From: Aralia elata
Taxonomy: Eukaryota > Streptophyta > Magnoliopsida > Apiales > Araliaceae
DNA: 64,000 nt
Assembly (NCBI GenBank): GCA_034770075.1
Contig: CM068385.1
Location: 70,872,479-70,936,478, forward strand
Direction of reading: 5' to 3'
Under the pieces are notes generated by a model. It saw nothing but the letters and a program-made list of their open reading frames with translations. It was not told the origin of the DNA and ran no database searches. Numbering within the stretch: position 1 is the first letter of the stretch; the number at the start of each line of letters is the position of its first letter. This document shows positions 39,001-51,572 of the stretch, in pieces. The translations under genes were made by a program, and so were the position numbers.

Positions 39001-42000
39001 TATTGCATCCCAGATATCCTTGGCAGTAGCCAAGAACATACAAGTGTCACTAATCTCAGGAACCATTGAGTTCCATAGCCATGCCATAATCATCGAATCT
39101 TCTTCGTCCCATGCTTCAAACCTGGGATCTTCCGATTTTGGCCCCGTACCCATAAGATGACTCAACTTTCCCTTTCCTTTAAGTATGGTACGAACAAGCT
39201 GGGACCATTTGAGATAGTTTTTTCCATTCAATCTATAGGCAGCTTGGATATTTTGCAATTCTCCAGGCTGTTGGGATCGAACTACCTCCTCTGACTGTGT
39301 TGTAACTTCTGTTGTAACTTCTGACATCTTCCACAAGTTGCAAATTACTGACTATCAAGTCTAATTACTAACAGAATTGCAAAGCTACTTTGATACCAAG
39401 AAGGAGTTTTGATTTATGCAAAGCTGCTTTGAAATCTGCTGGAAATTGGACTTCACAGAATTGGAAATCTGTTGAAAAACTGCAGAAAAATCTGCTCGAA
39501 TATTTTGTTAGAATAGCCTTAGCTCTGATACCATGTGAGATAGTATTTATGTAATAGAACAAAGGAGGATGAATAGCAATAATAATCTGCCTTAGTGTAT
39601 TATTACTTTCATACTTACAAGAGAGGGCAGTGGTCTCTATTTATAGCATTCAAGAGAGAGCACAAATATAATGAAACTATATTTAACAAATAAAAGGAAT
39701 CAGACTTTAAAGCCCATTCTCCACTAACTGCTGCACTCCACTAATTGCTGATATATGCTCCATTAGATGCAGCCCATGTGCCTCAACTAACTGCTGATAT
39801 ATGCTCCATTAGATGCAGCCCATGTGCCTCCACTAACTGCTGATATATGCTGCCCATGTGTCTCAAAACATGTTTTCCAACAGACACAATAATCTCCTTA
39901 GACTTCTCCTTCATCACATCCCACACACTCATACAAAATAAATTGAGAATTGTTATTTCTACAAGTAAAAATTGATATTTTCACAAGATCTGTCTCTCAT
40001 AAGTGTGGAATCCATTTACTATTCATGTGAGAGAACTTGTGGAACTATTACTTTTACTTGTGGAAATATCAATTCCCAATAAATTTCTAGACTCATTTCT
40101 ACCAACAATAAACTCCTTGCAAGTATTAACTACTGTCAAGAATGCCTTCCCCTCTACTTTAGAAGTTTTGGGTTGGGTATCCCTTTTCAAGGGCAACAAG
40201 GTATATCGAACTACGTCCTTCTCAATCCAATAAATATTGTCCATTCCCAAATGCTGCGCGTTAGTATCATACTACCATTGTCTACCAAACAAAATATGGC
40301 GAGCGTCCATATCTCTAGTACTACATTAAACATCATCCACATACTTGCCTATCGAAAGAGGTATTCTATATAACGCTTAGCAATAGTTTTAATCCACCCT
40401 ACTGGGTATGGAGTAGGATGTTTCTCCACTGGTAACTGCAATTTTTAAACTACTTCTTTACAAATAATATTTTCTTGGCTACCACTATCAATTATCAAAT
40501 CAAAAACCTTACCAAGAATGACACACCTGGTTTGAAACAGTTTATGGCGTTGGCTTTCTTCCATAGGTTTTGCTGTCACCATTAACTTTCTCACCATGTA
40601 CACGTCCCTCTGCTTCATACTCATCATCTTATTCTTCTGCTGCTTCTCCTTGTTCCTCAGTTTCACAAGAATTTTCATACTCTTCTAGACCATCATCTCC
40701 ATCACCATGGCGAACCATGTCATGTTACGCTTCGGATAATATGTCGATGTATGGCCAAGACCACCACACTTGCCATACTATTTGGCATAGGAATTTTGTG
40801 CTTTCTCCTACACTGCATGCTGCTTGCCTTGGGCTATCTCAGTCACAACTTTGTCAACACATTGATCCTGCCGACCTCGATAATTTTGATTATTATAAAA
40901 GCATTGATTATTTTTCCAAATATTCCAACCGTAATTTCTATCTGTAGAAGTCTAAAGTCTGTCCTGCTTCAGAAATTTCCTACGGGCCGGTTCAAGACAA
41001 GGTCCTTGAAGGTTAATTCTTGGCTTTTTCAACACTAAGAAAAGTTTTCACTCAATTTTTTTTAAAAGTTTTAGACCTTTGGAATATCTGGAAGCCCTCA
41101 AAATTTCAGACTCCTGCAACCCAATTTGTTCGGTTGCCCTTTTGCAGTGGTATTCATGGATAGTTTTATTGCCTTGGAGACATCTTTAGAATTTCTGAAA
41201 CATAACCTGCTCGTAATATAGTGGCAAAAATTGTTCTCTTAGCATTCTTTTCATCCGTTCCCATGTTTGAACAACTAATCTCCCTTTTTTCGCTTTCGAG
41301 TATTATGCACATTATCCTGCCAAATTCCAGTAGCTCCTTTCAGTTTGAATGCCACCAATTTATCTTATTTATCCTGAGGGGTTGCAAAAAGAAGAGCCTC
41401 TCTACCCCATTGAGACAATTCAACAGCTCTTCAATATCAAGAGCACCATCAAAAGTGGGCAGATTCACCTTAATTCAAGAATCCTGATTTTTTCCCCTAA
41501 GATTTCTCTAGCTTGGAACTCAATCTTAGTCTCCTCCCTTCTCTAGCATGTCGATCCTAGAGATTCCAAGCCTCTCCGTTAGAGTGTTAACTGCTACTGT
41601 TAGATTATCTGAACTAACATCTAGACTGTTAACTCTGCCTACTAATGTCTCGGTTGTGACCTCTAGATTCCACAATGTAGTCCGGATTACCGCCATCCTC
41701 TTGTCGTCACAAGGAGGGGGTTTGACTCCCCACGTTCGGCAGCCATCAATTCACAGGTCTAGAATTTTTGCTTTCGATACCAACTTACATAGTGAAAGAC
41801 TAGGATAAATATAGAACAATCACGAGAGTTGAATGTATAAGCTTTGCGATCACAAAAATCAACAAAGTAGGGTAAAAATTGATGAACCACCATTATATAT
41901 CGATAAAATTTGAATAATAATAATGAATGATCATAAACATCCGGAAACATCCTTTAAATACTAAGCAATAAGCTAGAAACCCTAAATACGAAGGGAATGT

Positions 42001-44835
42001 CAGAATTACGACAAAAGCCACATAGGTTCATAAACTAGTAAAAACTTCAGAAGGCCCAAACAAATCTTTCCGGCCTATTTTGGGCTTAAAACAACATGTG
42101 TCATGTCCAAAGGCAATACATCTTCTAGATCTAGCGAAGAGTTTCATTTTGAGATATTATGGGCCTCGTAACTCCTTTTGAGCTTGGAATTTCTCCCTTT
42201 CCTTCATTTGCGTGTTGCATCAGGAGTACATGGCTTTTATTTTAGTAGTAGCTCATTTGTTTCACATGCGCTTGTAAAATTCTTATTATGATGTTATTTC
42301 CGAAGACTATGCTCATGACAATGTAACGTGTGATATTCAAGTTTCTATGAATTGCTCATGTTTCCTCATCCTACCTCTCTTTAAAACTCGAGGACGAATT
42401 GTTCTTCATGTAGGGGAGAATAATTTAGAACGGCTCATTAGAACAAGAAATTATTTGTCAGTTATTTTGCATTATTACTTGTGAAATGTGAGCTCAGTTG
42501 TCCCTGATAAAACAATTGCCAGCAATCTTGTTTTATGGGTTGTACTTAGTGCATAATCAGTTGTACAATTATAAAAAGTACAATTGTGTATGCACAAGGT
42601 ACAACTTGTAAAGTAGGATTGCAGACTCTTTTTTTTTTGCTTGGGACTTTGAGCTCTGGGGCACTAAATCAAATGTAATTATTGTAGATGTTTTAGTTAT
42701 TGTAGTTAGATTATTTAGATCTTTTACTTAGAATAGTTTGTAAATACCAAGTTTGTTTATGTATTAAATTAGATTGATCAAGTTATATTAGAATAAAGGT
42801 TTTTTGTGTTCTATGTAAAGGATGTAACCCCCATAGATAGAAAATATTGTTGATATTAATTTGAGGTTTGAGGCTTTATGCCATGGTGCCCTTTGTGTAT
42901 CCTTTGTGCTTTTTCCTTTCCCCTTCTTTCTTCCTCCTTCAATCCTTGCCTAAAATTTTCTTGATTTTGTCCTGCATCACATTCATGATCTAGATCTCTA
43001 GAAACATCACCTTATGTTTCACTTGATTATCTGAAGAACCTGAATTTAGAAATTTCAGGATTGAGAAGTTGTGATCAAATCATCAAACCAAGTTTGACTT
43101 GCATCCTTGAAACCCTTGCCATGGATAAAAAAAATAAAAACTTAAAAGAGTTTAATATGAAGCAAAATCTCCAAAATCCTATGAGAAGAATATCTATCTA
43201 ATTAGCACCCCGAGGAAAAAAAAGAGAAAAAAGAAAAGAAAAGCATATGTATATGCTTGTCTGAAATGGAGGTATGTCAACAACTATATAACATGAGTTA
43301 CCTTAGTATTGTCGATTGAATTATCTGTTCATACATATTGAACGAATTAAGAGCTCCTTTGCCAGCTACATTTGATTTAGGCAGTTTTGAATCTATTTAT
43401 TTTGGTGCCTATCTATTTGTTTCTGTATAAAATGCTATTAATAGATATGATATTATTTAACTTACGTAGTTGCCTTTTAATTATTTATTGCAAATAAGTA
43501 TTCAACTTGTTCAGGTTCAAAACATTTGGAAGTAGAGATCCCCACAGGCCCCCTGAAGATGTTGCTTATTCAGTTGCTCGTTTTTTCCAAAAAGGAGGAA
43601 GCGTGCATAATTACTATATGGTAATCATATCACCAGGACACCAGTCCATTGTTTTCCCTGGTTAATTGATCAAGGACTCAATGTGATAATATTGTTGCTT
43701 TATTTCGATTTTATAATCTTTGACGTAAATTCTGTATACTCATTTATTTCCACTTTAATTTACCATGTTGACTTTAGTATCACGGTGGGACAAATTTTGG
43801 ACGCACTTCTGGTGGGCCATTTATTACTACAAGTTATGATTATGATGCGCCTATTGATGAATATGGTCAGCCTCAAAATTTTTATTTGTAAAATGTTTTA
43901 CTTGTTCATGTTTGAACATTATATGCTGTCATGAGGTATAAGATTCTTACATGAACTAGCATCACCACGTGTCTCTTGTATGGCATCCAGGGCTGGCAAG
44001 GTTTCCAAAATGGGGGCACCTTAAGGACCTTCATAAAGCTATAAAGTTATGTGAGCATTCACTGCTAAACAATATACCTACCACGCTTTCTCTAGGCCCT
44101 TTACAAGAGGTGAATTTTCTACCTTCTTAGCCTTTATATAAATTGTCCATTTCTAAACTGTTAAATATATATACACTTGCATTCTGGTATTATTGTTACT
44201 GATTATGTTCTTCATACCCCTATACCCTAAGGGACAAAAGTTTTACTGCACGTTTACTCACTTTTTAATTCCAAGTGGTAGTTGGCCTTGTAAGTACATG
44301 TCCGCAAAAGCAAATTGAGGTTATGTGGTTATCTAGTGCACACTGCCTGGCAGTGGGTAGAATCGAAGTTTTCAATCTCGATTGAGTAGGGGATAAGCAA
44401 TGCTATGAAAAAGCCAAGATCTAGAGCTGCTACAATTGCTCAGCAGGAGTCTTCTTATCAGTCGCCGGACTTTCCAAGAGTAGGCGTGAAGAGCTTTTTG
44501 CGGGGAAACTTGAAAGTACAATTTTGGAGGGAAGTGGGCGTTAACTTCTCTCAAAAAAGACGCTGTGCGGGCAAGTCAATCAAAGTCGGAGCAGGGAGGG
44601 AATGTTTACAGTTGTTGTAGTATGACTTGAGTGCCATCTATATAGGACGGCTAGAGAATATATGGGCTATGATGACCTCGCTAAAAAGCCCCCACTGCTG
44701 GAACACAACTAAATCTAGCCTCATGAGCTTGGTCTTACTTCACCATCGAGAAACGAAAGTATTTTAGTCTGTCGGGGGAAGCTACCGCTTCTACGACAGC
44801 TCCGCTTCCTCGTCTTGCTTCTGCCGCTAAGGAAA

Positions 44836-44871
<36 letters not shown>

Positions 44872-47800
44872 TATTAATCACTTTTTTGTAATTTCAACTT
44901 CTCTGTTCACTTTTTCATTTAAAGATGCCCCATATTAAAAACTAAGAATTGGTTGTGGTGTTCTTTATATTGCATGCAAGGGTCCTACTTTAAGAATGGT
45001 GAGAAAGCAGAGAATCAGCTTCCCTTTTTTTATTTTTGGCTCATTTTTTTTTTTCCCATTATCATCATAAAAATTGAAGTTAACATCAGCACACACAACG
45101 TATTTCCTAAGAACTAACACTTGTAACCTTTTTGATACATGAATAATCAACAATTAAGGTAACATCTGAGTTGATACCAGATACACATCGGGCTTCAAAT
45201 GTGAATATGAAGGCTTATTATACAATGATTGGTCGCAAAACCTTTTTTTTTTTTTTATATATTTTTATATTTTTAATTTCAAGTCTGCTAGCACTAGGGT
45301 ATTAATTGTAAATAACTTGGAAAGTAGTAGTGAATATGTAAATAAAAGTGGAATCCAGTATGTTCTCCGTGACACAGAGAAGTTAGTGAGAGGGTATAAA
45401 GGTCTTTTATGCAATCTAGAGTAGTATAAATATGATGATGTAAGAGATATGCAGACTATTATGATGAATGAAATTCTAAGAATTCGAGATCATTCCAGTC
45501 ACTGTTATGCTTCTTCCTCCCATTCTTTTCCAACCTTAGTTCAATCTTCTTCTACTTTGATTCTTACCCTAATTTCTAGGTCTTATCTCTCTGAATCTCT
45601 TTGATCTCCTCTCTGGATCAGGACCAACCTCAGGTCAGAGCATCCATCCTGCTGTCTTTTTCCTCTGCAATCCTCTAATCTCTTCTTCTTTAATCATCTG
45701 TTCTTCTTCTCTCCTCAAGCTATCTTCAATTCTTCTTGCTCTACACGTGTTTACGAATTGCTTCAGACAAAACACTTATCCTTCTCATAATTCTCAATCT
45801 CAGACTTCTCAAAAATCTCCAATCTGTTTTCTCTATATATAAATTTTTCTGCTCAAAGACTTCTTATACTACTCAAAACAGTTAGAAAAACAAAAAAAAA
45901 GCAGCAGCAGCAAAAAGCATTAGGAGCAACACACTTCATGCTTTGTTTTTCAGCCAATCTGCAACAGCTCAAATTCAACATCAATTCTCATTACTTCAGG
46001 TATAAATCAGCTCATCCACACTTGTTCTATTAAAGGGTGTTTGAGATCGCTTATAAGCAATCAAACCTACTTATAATCAATTTTAAGATACAAAATGGTT
46101 AGGTAATCTGATTTTAAAGCTGCTTATAATCACTTTTTATAGAAATAATCAGAAGCTCCAAATCTAATAATCAGGTTTGACCAAATATATTACTAATCTA
46201 TCCTTATTTATTTTAGTAATTCCATCCATTGCCCATCTTTACTTCTCAAAACATTCCTTTTTAGTAATTTACACTTGAAATAAGGGATTAACAAATTTTT
46301 TATTCCAAACACTTCACTTTTTACTAGTTGAAGTGTTTCTTATTCACCAAACACAAACTTTACTTTTCTAAAACTGATTATAATCAAAAGCTGTAATCAG
46401 AATGAGTATTCACATCTTTTAAGCAATCCCAAACGTACTCTTAGTTTAGTTTTCCTAATCATTTTCATTCCATAGAAACATAATTCATACAGAATTCAGT
46501 CCATATTTCTTCAATTCTAGCTCTCTAGGAAATTTATATGAAAAATAGGAGTGAACTCAATCAAATCTGTTAATTTTCTGTAGTTTTACTTTTAATTCAT
46601 CATCAAAAACATATACAAATATCATTCTTGTATTAACATCATAGATTTCACTCTCGTTTTCCCAAAAATTTTCAAAAATTCCAAAAATATACAGTTTCTG
46701 CTAGTATTCAGTTATGTACAAGTTTAATTCATTGTTAAACTTGAATATACACTGTGTTTTTGATATTGAGTGTTTAGCTTTCAATTTATTTACTCTCTTA
46801 GATCTCTCTAAGCTTCAAGCTAGACAGATCTAAGCAATTTTTGGCACTCAGATCCTTATATTTTCCGTAAGAGATCCATTTCAAAAAAAATACACACTCC
46901 TGCTTAATTACTCCATTAACTTAGTAGTGTTACCATCACTCAGCAACTACTTTGAACTCTGTACTTTAGATTGTTCCTCAAGCCACAAGTTTAACCAATC
47001 ATTCACTGAGGTGGGAGGACCATCTCATAGGGGGGCAAAACATCATGTTACAACATTAATTCATGAGTTTCAGAGATAATACTCGTGAGAAATTTTAGAA
47101 TATGAAAGAGATATTTGATTCCTTTATGGCGATGATGACATATTTCATGAAACAGAGATCTCCTACTAGTGAGTCAGACTGTGTTAATCATTTGGTCATG
47201 CTGACAAAGGGAGGAGACCTGTTAATATTGGACAAAGAGCTGTAAAGGGAATATCCAAGGATCCTGCTCAAATACCCAAAACTAGAAGGGAAAATTTAGA
47301 TGATGATGATGAAAATGGTGATAGACTCCACGGTACGCTTGCGTGAGGTGGTCGTCGCCCGGATCGTTTCTAACAAGTTGATAGGATGGATAGCTTGCAA
47401 CACCTTAACCCCTCGCCTATATGTAGACGGTAATCTTGGTACAATTGCTTGTCAATGAAATTTGCGTAGGATGGACACCAACGACACTTCGACCCCTCGC
47501 TTATATTGAAGCGGTAATCTCGGTACAATCGACGATTGATGCGGTAGAAGACGCCACACACAACTATACTCACCGGGTAAATCCAATTTGTAAGTATTGT
47601 TGTTAATGCGTTCAAGCACTTGAAATGGACCATCTCCTCTTGGAAGTAGTTTCGAACGCCTTTGATCAGGAAATTTTTCCTTACGCAAGTGTAGCCACAC
47701 CCAATCTCCGGGTTCGAAGATTACTTGACGCCGACCCTTGTTGGCCTGTTTGGCATATTGGTCCGTCCTCTTCTCAATGTTGAGTCTTGTCTTCTCATGT

Positions 47801-50800
47801 ATCTGCTTAACAAAATCAGCTTTGTTTTTGCCATCCATGTTAGTATACTCGGAAACAGGCAATGGTGATAAATCCAATGGTGTTAAAGGATTAAAGCCAT
47901 ACACAATTTCAAAAGGTGAGAATTTAGTAGCAGAGTGAACAGACCTATTATAAGCAAACTCAACATGTGGTAGACATTCTTCCCAAAGCTTAATATTCTT
48001 TTTAATGATAGCTCTCAATAATGCAGATAGAGTTCTATTTACTACTTCCGTTTGACCATCTGTTTGTGGATGACAAGTAGTTGAAAACAACAGTTTAGTT
48101 CCTAATTTACACCACAATGTCTTCCAAAAATAGCTCAAGAATTTAGCATCTCTATCCGAAACAATTGTTCGGGGCATGCCATGCAAACGCACAATGTCTC
48201 TAAAGAATAAATCAGCAACATGGGATGCATCATCAGTTTTGTGGCATGGGATAAAGTGTGCCATTTTTGAAAACCTATCCACGACCACAAATATAGAATC
48301 TTGACCATGCTTAGATTTAGGTAAACCCAATACAAAGTCCATAGACAAGTCAATCCAAGGTTCACTCGAGATAGGCAATGGTGTGTATAACCCATGGGGT
48401 TGAACACGAGATTTAGCTTGACGACATGTAATGCATCTATCACAAATTCTTTGCACATCTCGTTTCATATGGGGCCAATAGAAATGTTCTTTTATAACAG
48501 ATAAAGTCTTATCAACACCAAAATGTCCCATCAAACCACCTCCATGTGATTCTCGAACCAATAATTCACGTAAAGAACATGGAGGTATACATAATCGATT
48601 TTCACGAAACAAGAATCCATCCATCTTGAAGTATTTACCTACAGCATTCTTTTCACAATTTTTAAACTCTTCACAGAAATCATGGTCATTATCATATAAT
48701 TCTTTGATTTGTTCAAAACCAAGTAATTTTGTGTCAAGAGTATTTCACAACACATACCTTCGCGAAAGAGTATCGGCCACGACATTTTCCTTACCTTGCT
48801 TATAACGAATGACGTATGGAAATGTCTCGATGAACTCCATCCATCGTGCATGTCTCTTGTTCAACTTGTGTTGGCCTTTCAAATATTTCAATGATTCATG
48901 ATACGTGTGAATTACAAATTCCTTAGGCCACAGGTAATGTTGCCAAGTCTCCAATGATCGAACTAAGGCATATAACTCCTTGTCATAGGTAGGATAGTTC
49001 AAAGCTGCTCCACTCAATTTTTCACTGAAATATGCCACTGGTTTTCCTTCTTGCATCAACACAGCTCCAATGCCTAAACCTGAAGCATCACATTCAATTT
49101 CAAAGGTTTTAGTGAAATTAGGCAATACAAGTAAAGGAGCGTTAGTTAACTTTTCTTTAATCAAATTAAACGCCTTTTCCTGTGCATCACCCCACTTGAA
49201 TCCTACACTCTTTTGATTACTTCGGTGAGTGGTGCTGTGATTTCGCTGAAGTTTCTTACAAACCATCTATAGAAACTTGCGAGTCCATGAAAGCTACGAA
49301 CTTGACTGACATTCGTAGGAGTTGGCCATTCTCGGATTGCTCGTATCTTCTCATCGTCAACCTGTACTCCCTGTGTACTGACAACAAAACTAAGAAACAC
49401 AACTCGATCCGTACAAAATGTGCATTTGTCCATATTAGCATACAATTTTTCTTTTCGAAGCACATCTAGGACAGATTTTATATGCAATGCATGCTCAACT
49501 AAATCCTTACTGTAGATCAAGATATCATCAAAGTAGACGACTACAAATTTTCCAATGAAGGGATGCAAAACATGGTTCATTAATCTCATGAACGTGCTAG
49601 GAGCATTAGTTAAACCAAAAGGTAAGACTAACCACTCATATAACCCATATTTTGTTTTAAAAGCGGTTTTCCATTTATCTCCCTCATGCATTCTAATCTG
49701 ATGATAACCACTCTTCAAATCAATTTTAGAAAATACACAAGATCCATGCAATTCATCTAACATATCATCTAACCTAGGAATGAGATGTCGATACTTTACC
49801 GTGATGTTATTTACTGCTCGACAATCAATGCACAGACGCCACTTCCCATCCTTTTTAGGCACTAAAATAACTGGAACCGCACATGGACTCATGCTTTCCC
49901 TTATTAACCCCTTGTCCATTAGCTCGTCAACTTGCCTTTGCAATTCCTTTGTTTCATTCGGTATGCCGGGCGGTTTGGAATGGTCGCGCTAGGGACAAAG
50001 TCAATTTGATGCTCAATTCCCCGAATTGGTGGTAATCCCTGTGGAAGTTCCTCGGGAAATACATCCTGATAATCCTGTAAAAGAGCAGAAACAACACTAG
50101 GCAAAGAAGGATTATTAGCGTTAGTATTTAAAAGTGCCTCCTTATACCGAAGTATAATCATTGGTTTTTTAGAATCCAAAGCTCGCCTTACATCACTCCT
50201 TTTTGCAAAAATATTTGTTTCTCTCTCTTCTCCTTTCTTTTTTTCTTTCTCTTTTGTTTTTTTGTTTTCATGATCTCTCTGTAAATGCATTTGATCCTCA
50301 TGCACCTGTTTTGGTGACATAGGACACAAGGTAACTTTCCTTTGATTGTGAACAAAAGGGTACTCATTAGTAAAACCATCGTGTTTTACTCGCCGATCGA
50401 ACTGCCAAGGTCTCCCAAGTAGTAAGTGACCCGCCTGCATAGGAACTACATCACATAGAATCTCATCGACATACTTTCCAATTGTAAACGGAACTGATAC
50501 TTACTTGGTTACTTTGATGTTGCCGCTATCATTGAGCCACTGCAATCGGTATGGATGAGGATGTTTTGAAGTTGTAAGTCCCAATTTCTCCACCATAGCG
50601 ATACTTGCAACATTTGTACAGCTCCCACCATCAATCACGACACAACAGATCTTACCATTTACCATGCATCTAGTATGAAACAGATTTTCCCTTTGTTCAC
50701 TGCTTTCTTCTGTTACCTGTGTACTAAGCATTCTTCGAGTAACCAACACTTCACCATGCATAGCAACCTCCCTATCTTCCTCCAATGATGGAATAGAGTC

Positions 50801-51533
50801 ATTGTCAGTATTTTCTTCCTCGGTTTCCACTTCTCCATTATCAAGCAATAACATAGTTCTTTGATTTGGGCATTGATTTGCAATATGTCCCCTGCCTTGA
50901 CATTTAAAGCATACAATATCTCGATTACGACTAGTAGAAGGTTGATTGGTTTTACCTTGCAATCCCTGAGTAGTCGCTCCTTGCTTGATTTCTGTTTTTG
51001 GTTTGAAAACAGTTGGTTTTTTCTCGCGTTTCACATTATTGGGGTTCCATGATAATCCCGTGGTAGGATTTATTCGCTGGCCACCTCTCCTCTTAAGCTG
51101 CTTTTCTATTTTGATAGCCATGTGCACCATATCTTCCAATACCACATAGTGTTGACGCTCCACCAAATCTGCAATTTCCCAATTTAACCCTGCTGAAAAT
51201 CGGGCCATGGTTGCCTCATTATCCTCGTCGATGTCAGCCCTAGACATTAACATCTCCATCTCCTTGAAGTAGTCCTCCACACTCTTACTTCCCTCTCCTG
51301 TCATCTTGAAGTAATTTAATAAAATGTTAACACACTTCCGATTAAGTTGATTTTTGGTAGAGAGAAACTATACCTGCGTTTAACAATATAAAAGTTTCAA
51401 GCAAAGTTTACGGTTGGATTTTTTCATAAGAGCCACGGAACAGACCCTAAAATATAGGACTGGTTATAATTTTCTGCAACAATATATATTTATATACTTC
51501 ACTTACACACCTTTCAAATACTCAAATATGGTG

Positions 51534-51572
<39 letters not shown>

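Larger units (their letters stand above)
32789..39882 (-). mobile_element. Copia element with gypsy cassette in its 3' part (copia-1, 7,094 bp)
   Basis: The flanks carry the perfect duplication GACAC (32784-32788 and 39883-39887). On the minus strand the order is: 5' LTR 39882-39534, primer site 39533-39522, gag, protease, integrase, RT, RNase H to the CDNK motif at about 35140, then gypsy DNA, then 3' LTR 33134-32789. The two LTRs differ at three of about 346 positions, so insertion was recent. Gag and pol share one frame. Breaks are one in-frame TAG after the gag zinc knuckle and a one-base deletion near the RT/RNase H boundary. The native 3' end of RNase H, polypurine tract and first bases of the 3' LTR are missing. 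Confidence 0.85.
47319..51304 (-). mobile_element. Truncated gypsy element (gypsy-2) in intron 10
   Basis: On the minus strand the order is gag from mid-capsid, zinc knuckle, protease, RT, RNase H, integrase with GPF module, then a U5-like LTR fragment. The 5' LTR, primer site and gag N-terminus are missing at the right end. Integrase C-terminus, U3 and R are missing at the left end. No target duplication could be assigned. It belongs to the same family as the gypsy cassette in copia-1. Confidence 0.85.

Noticed and set aside
39522..39533. tRNA gene
   Set aside because: TGGTATCAGAGC here and at the other sites is only the primer site complementary to tRNA-Met, not a tRNA.
44405..44620. 71-codon frame
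   Set aside because: It has no family resemblance and lies in a possible organellar insert.
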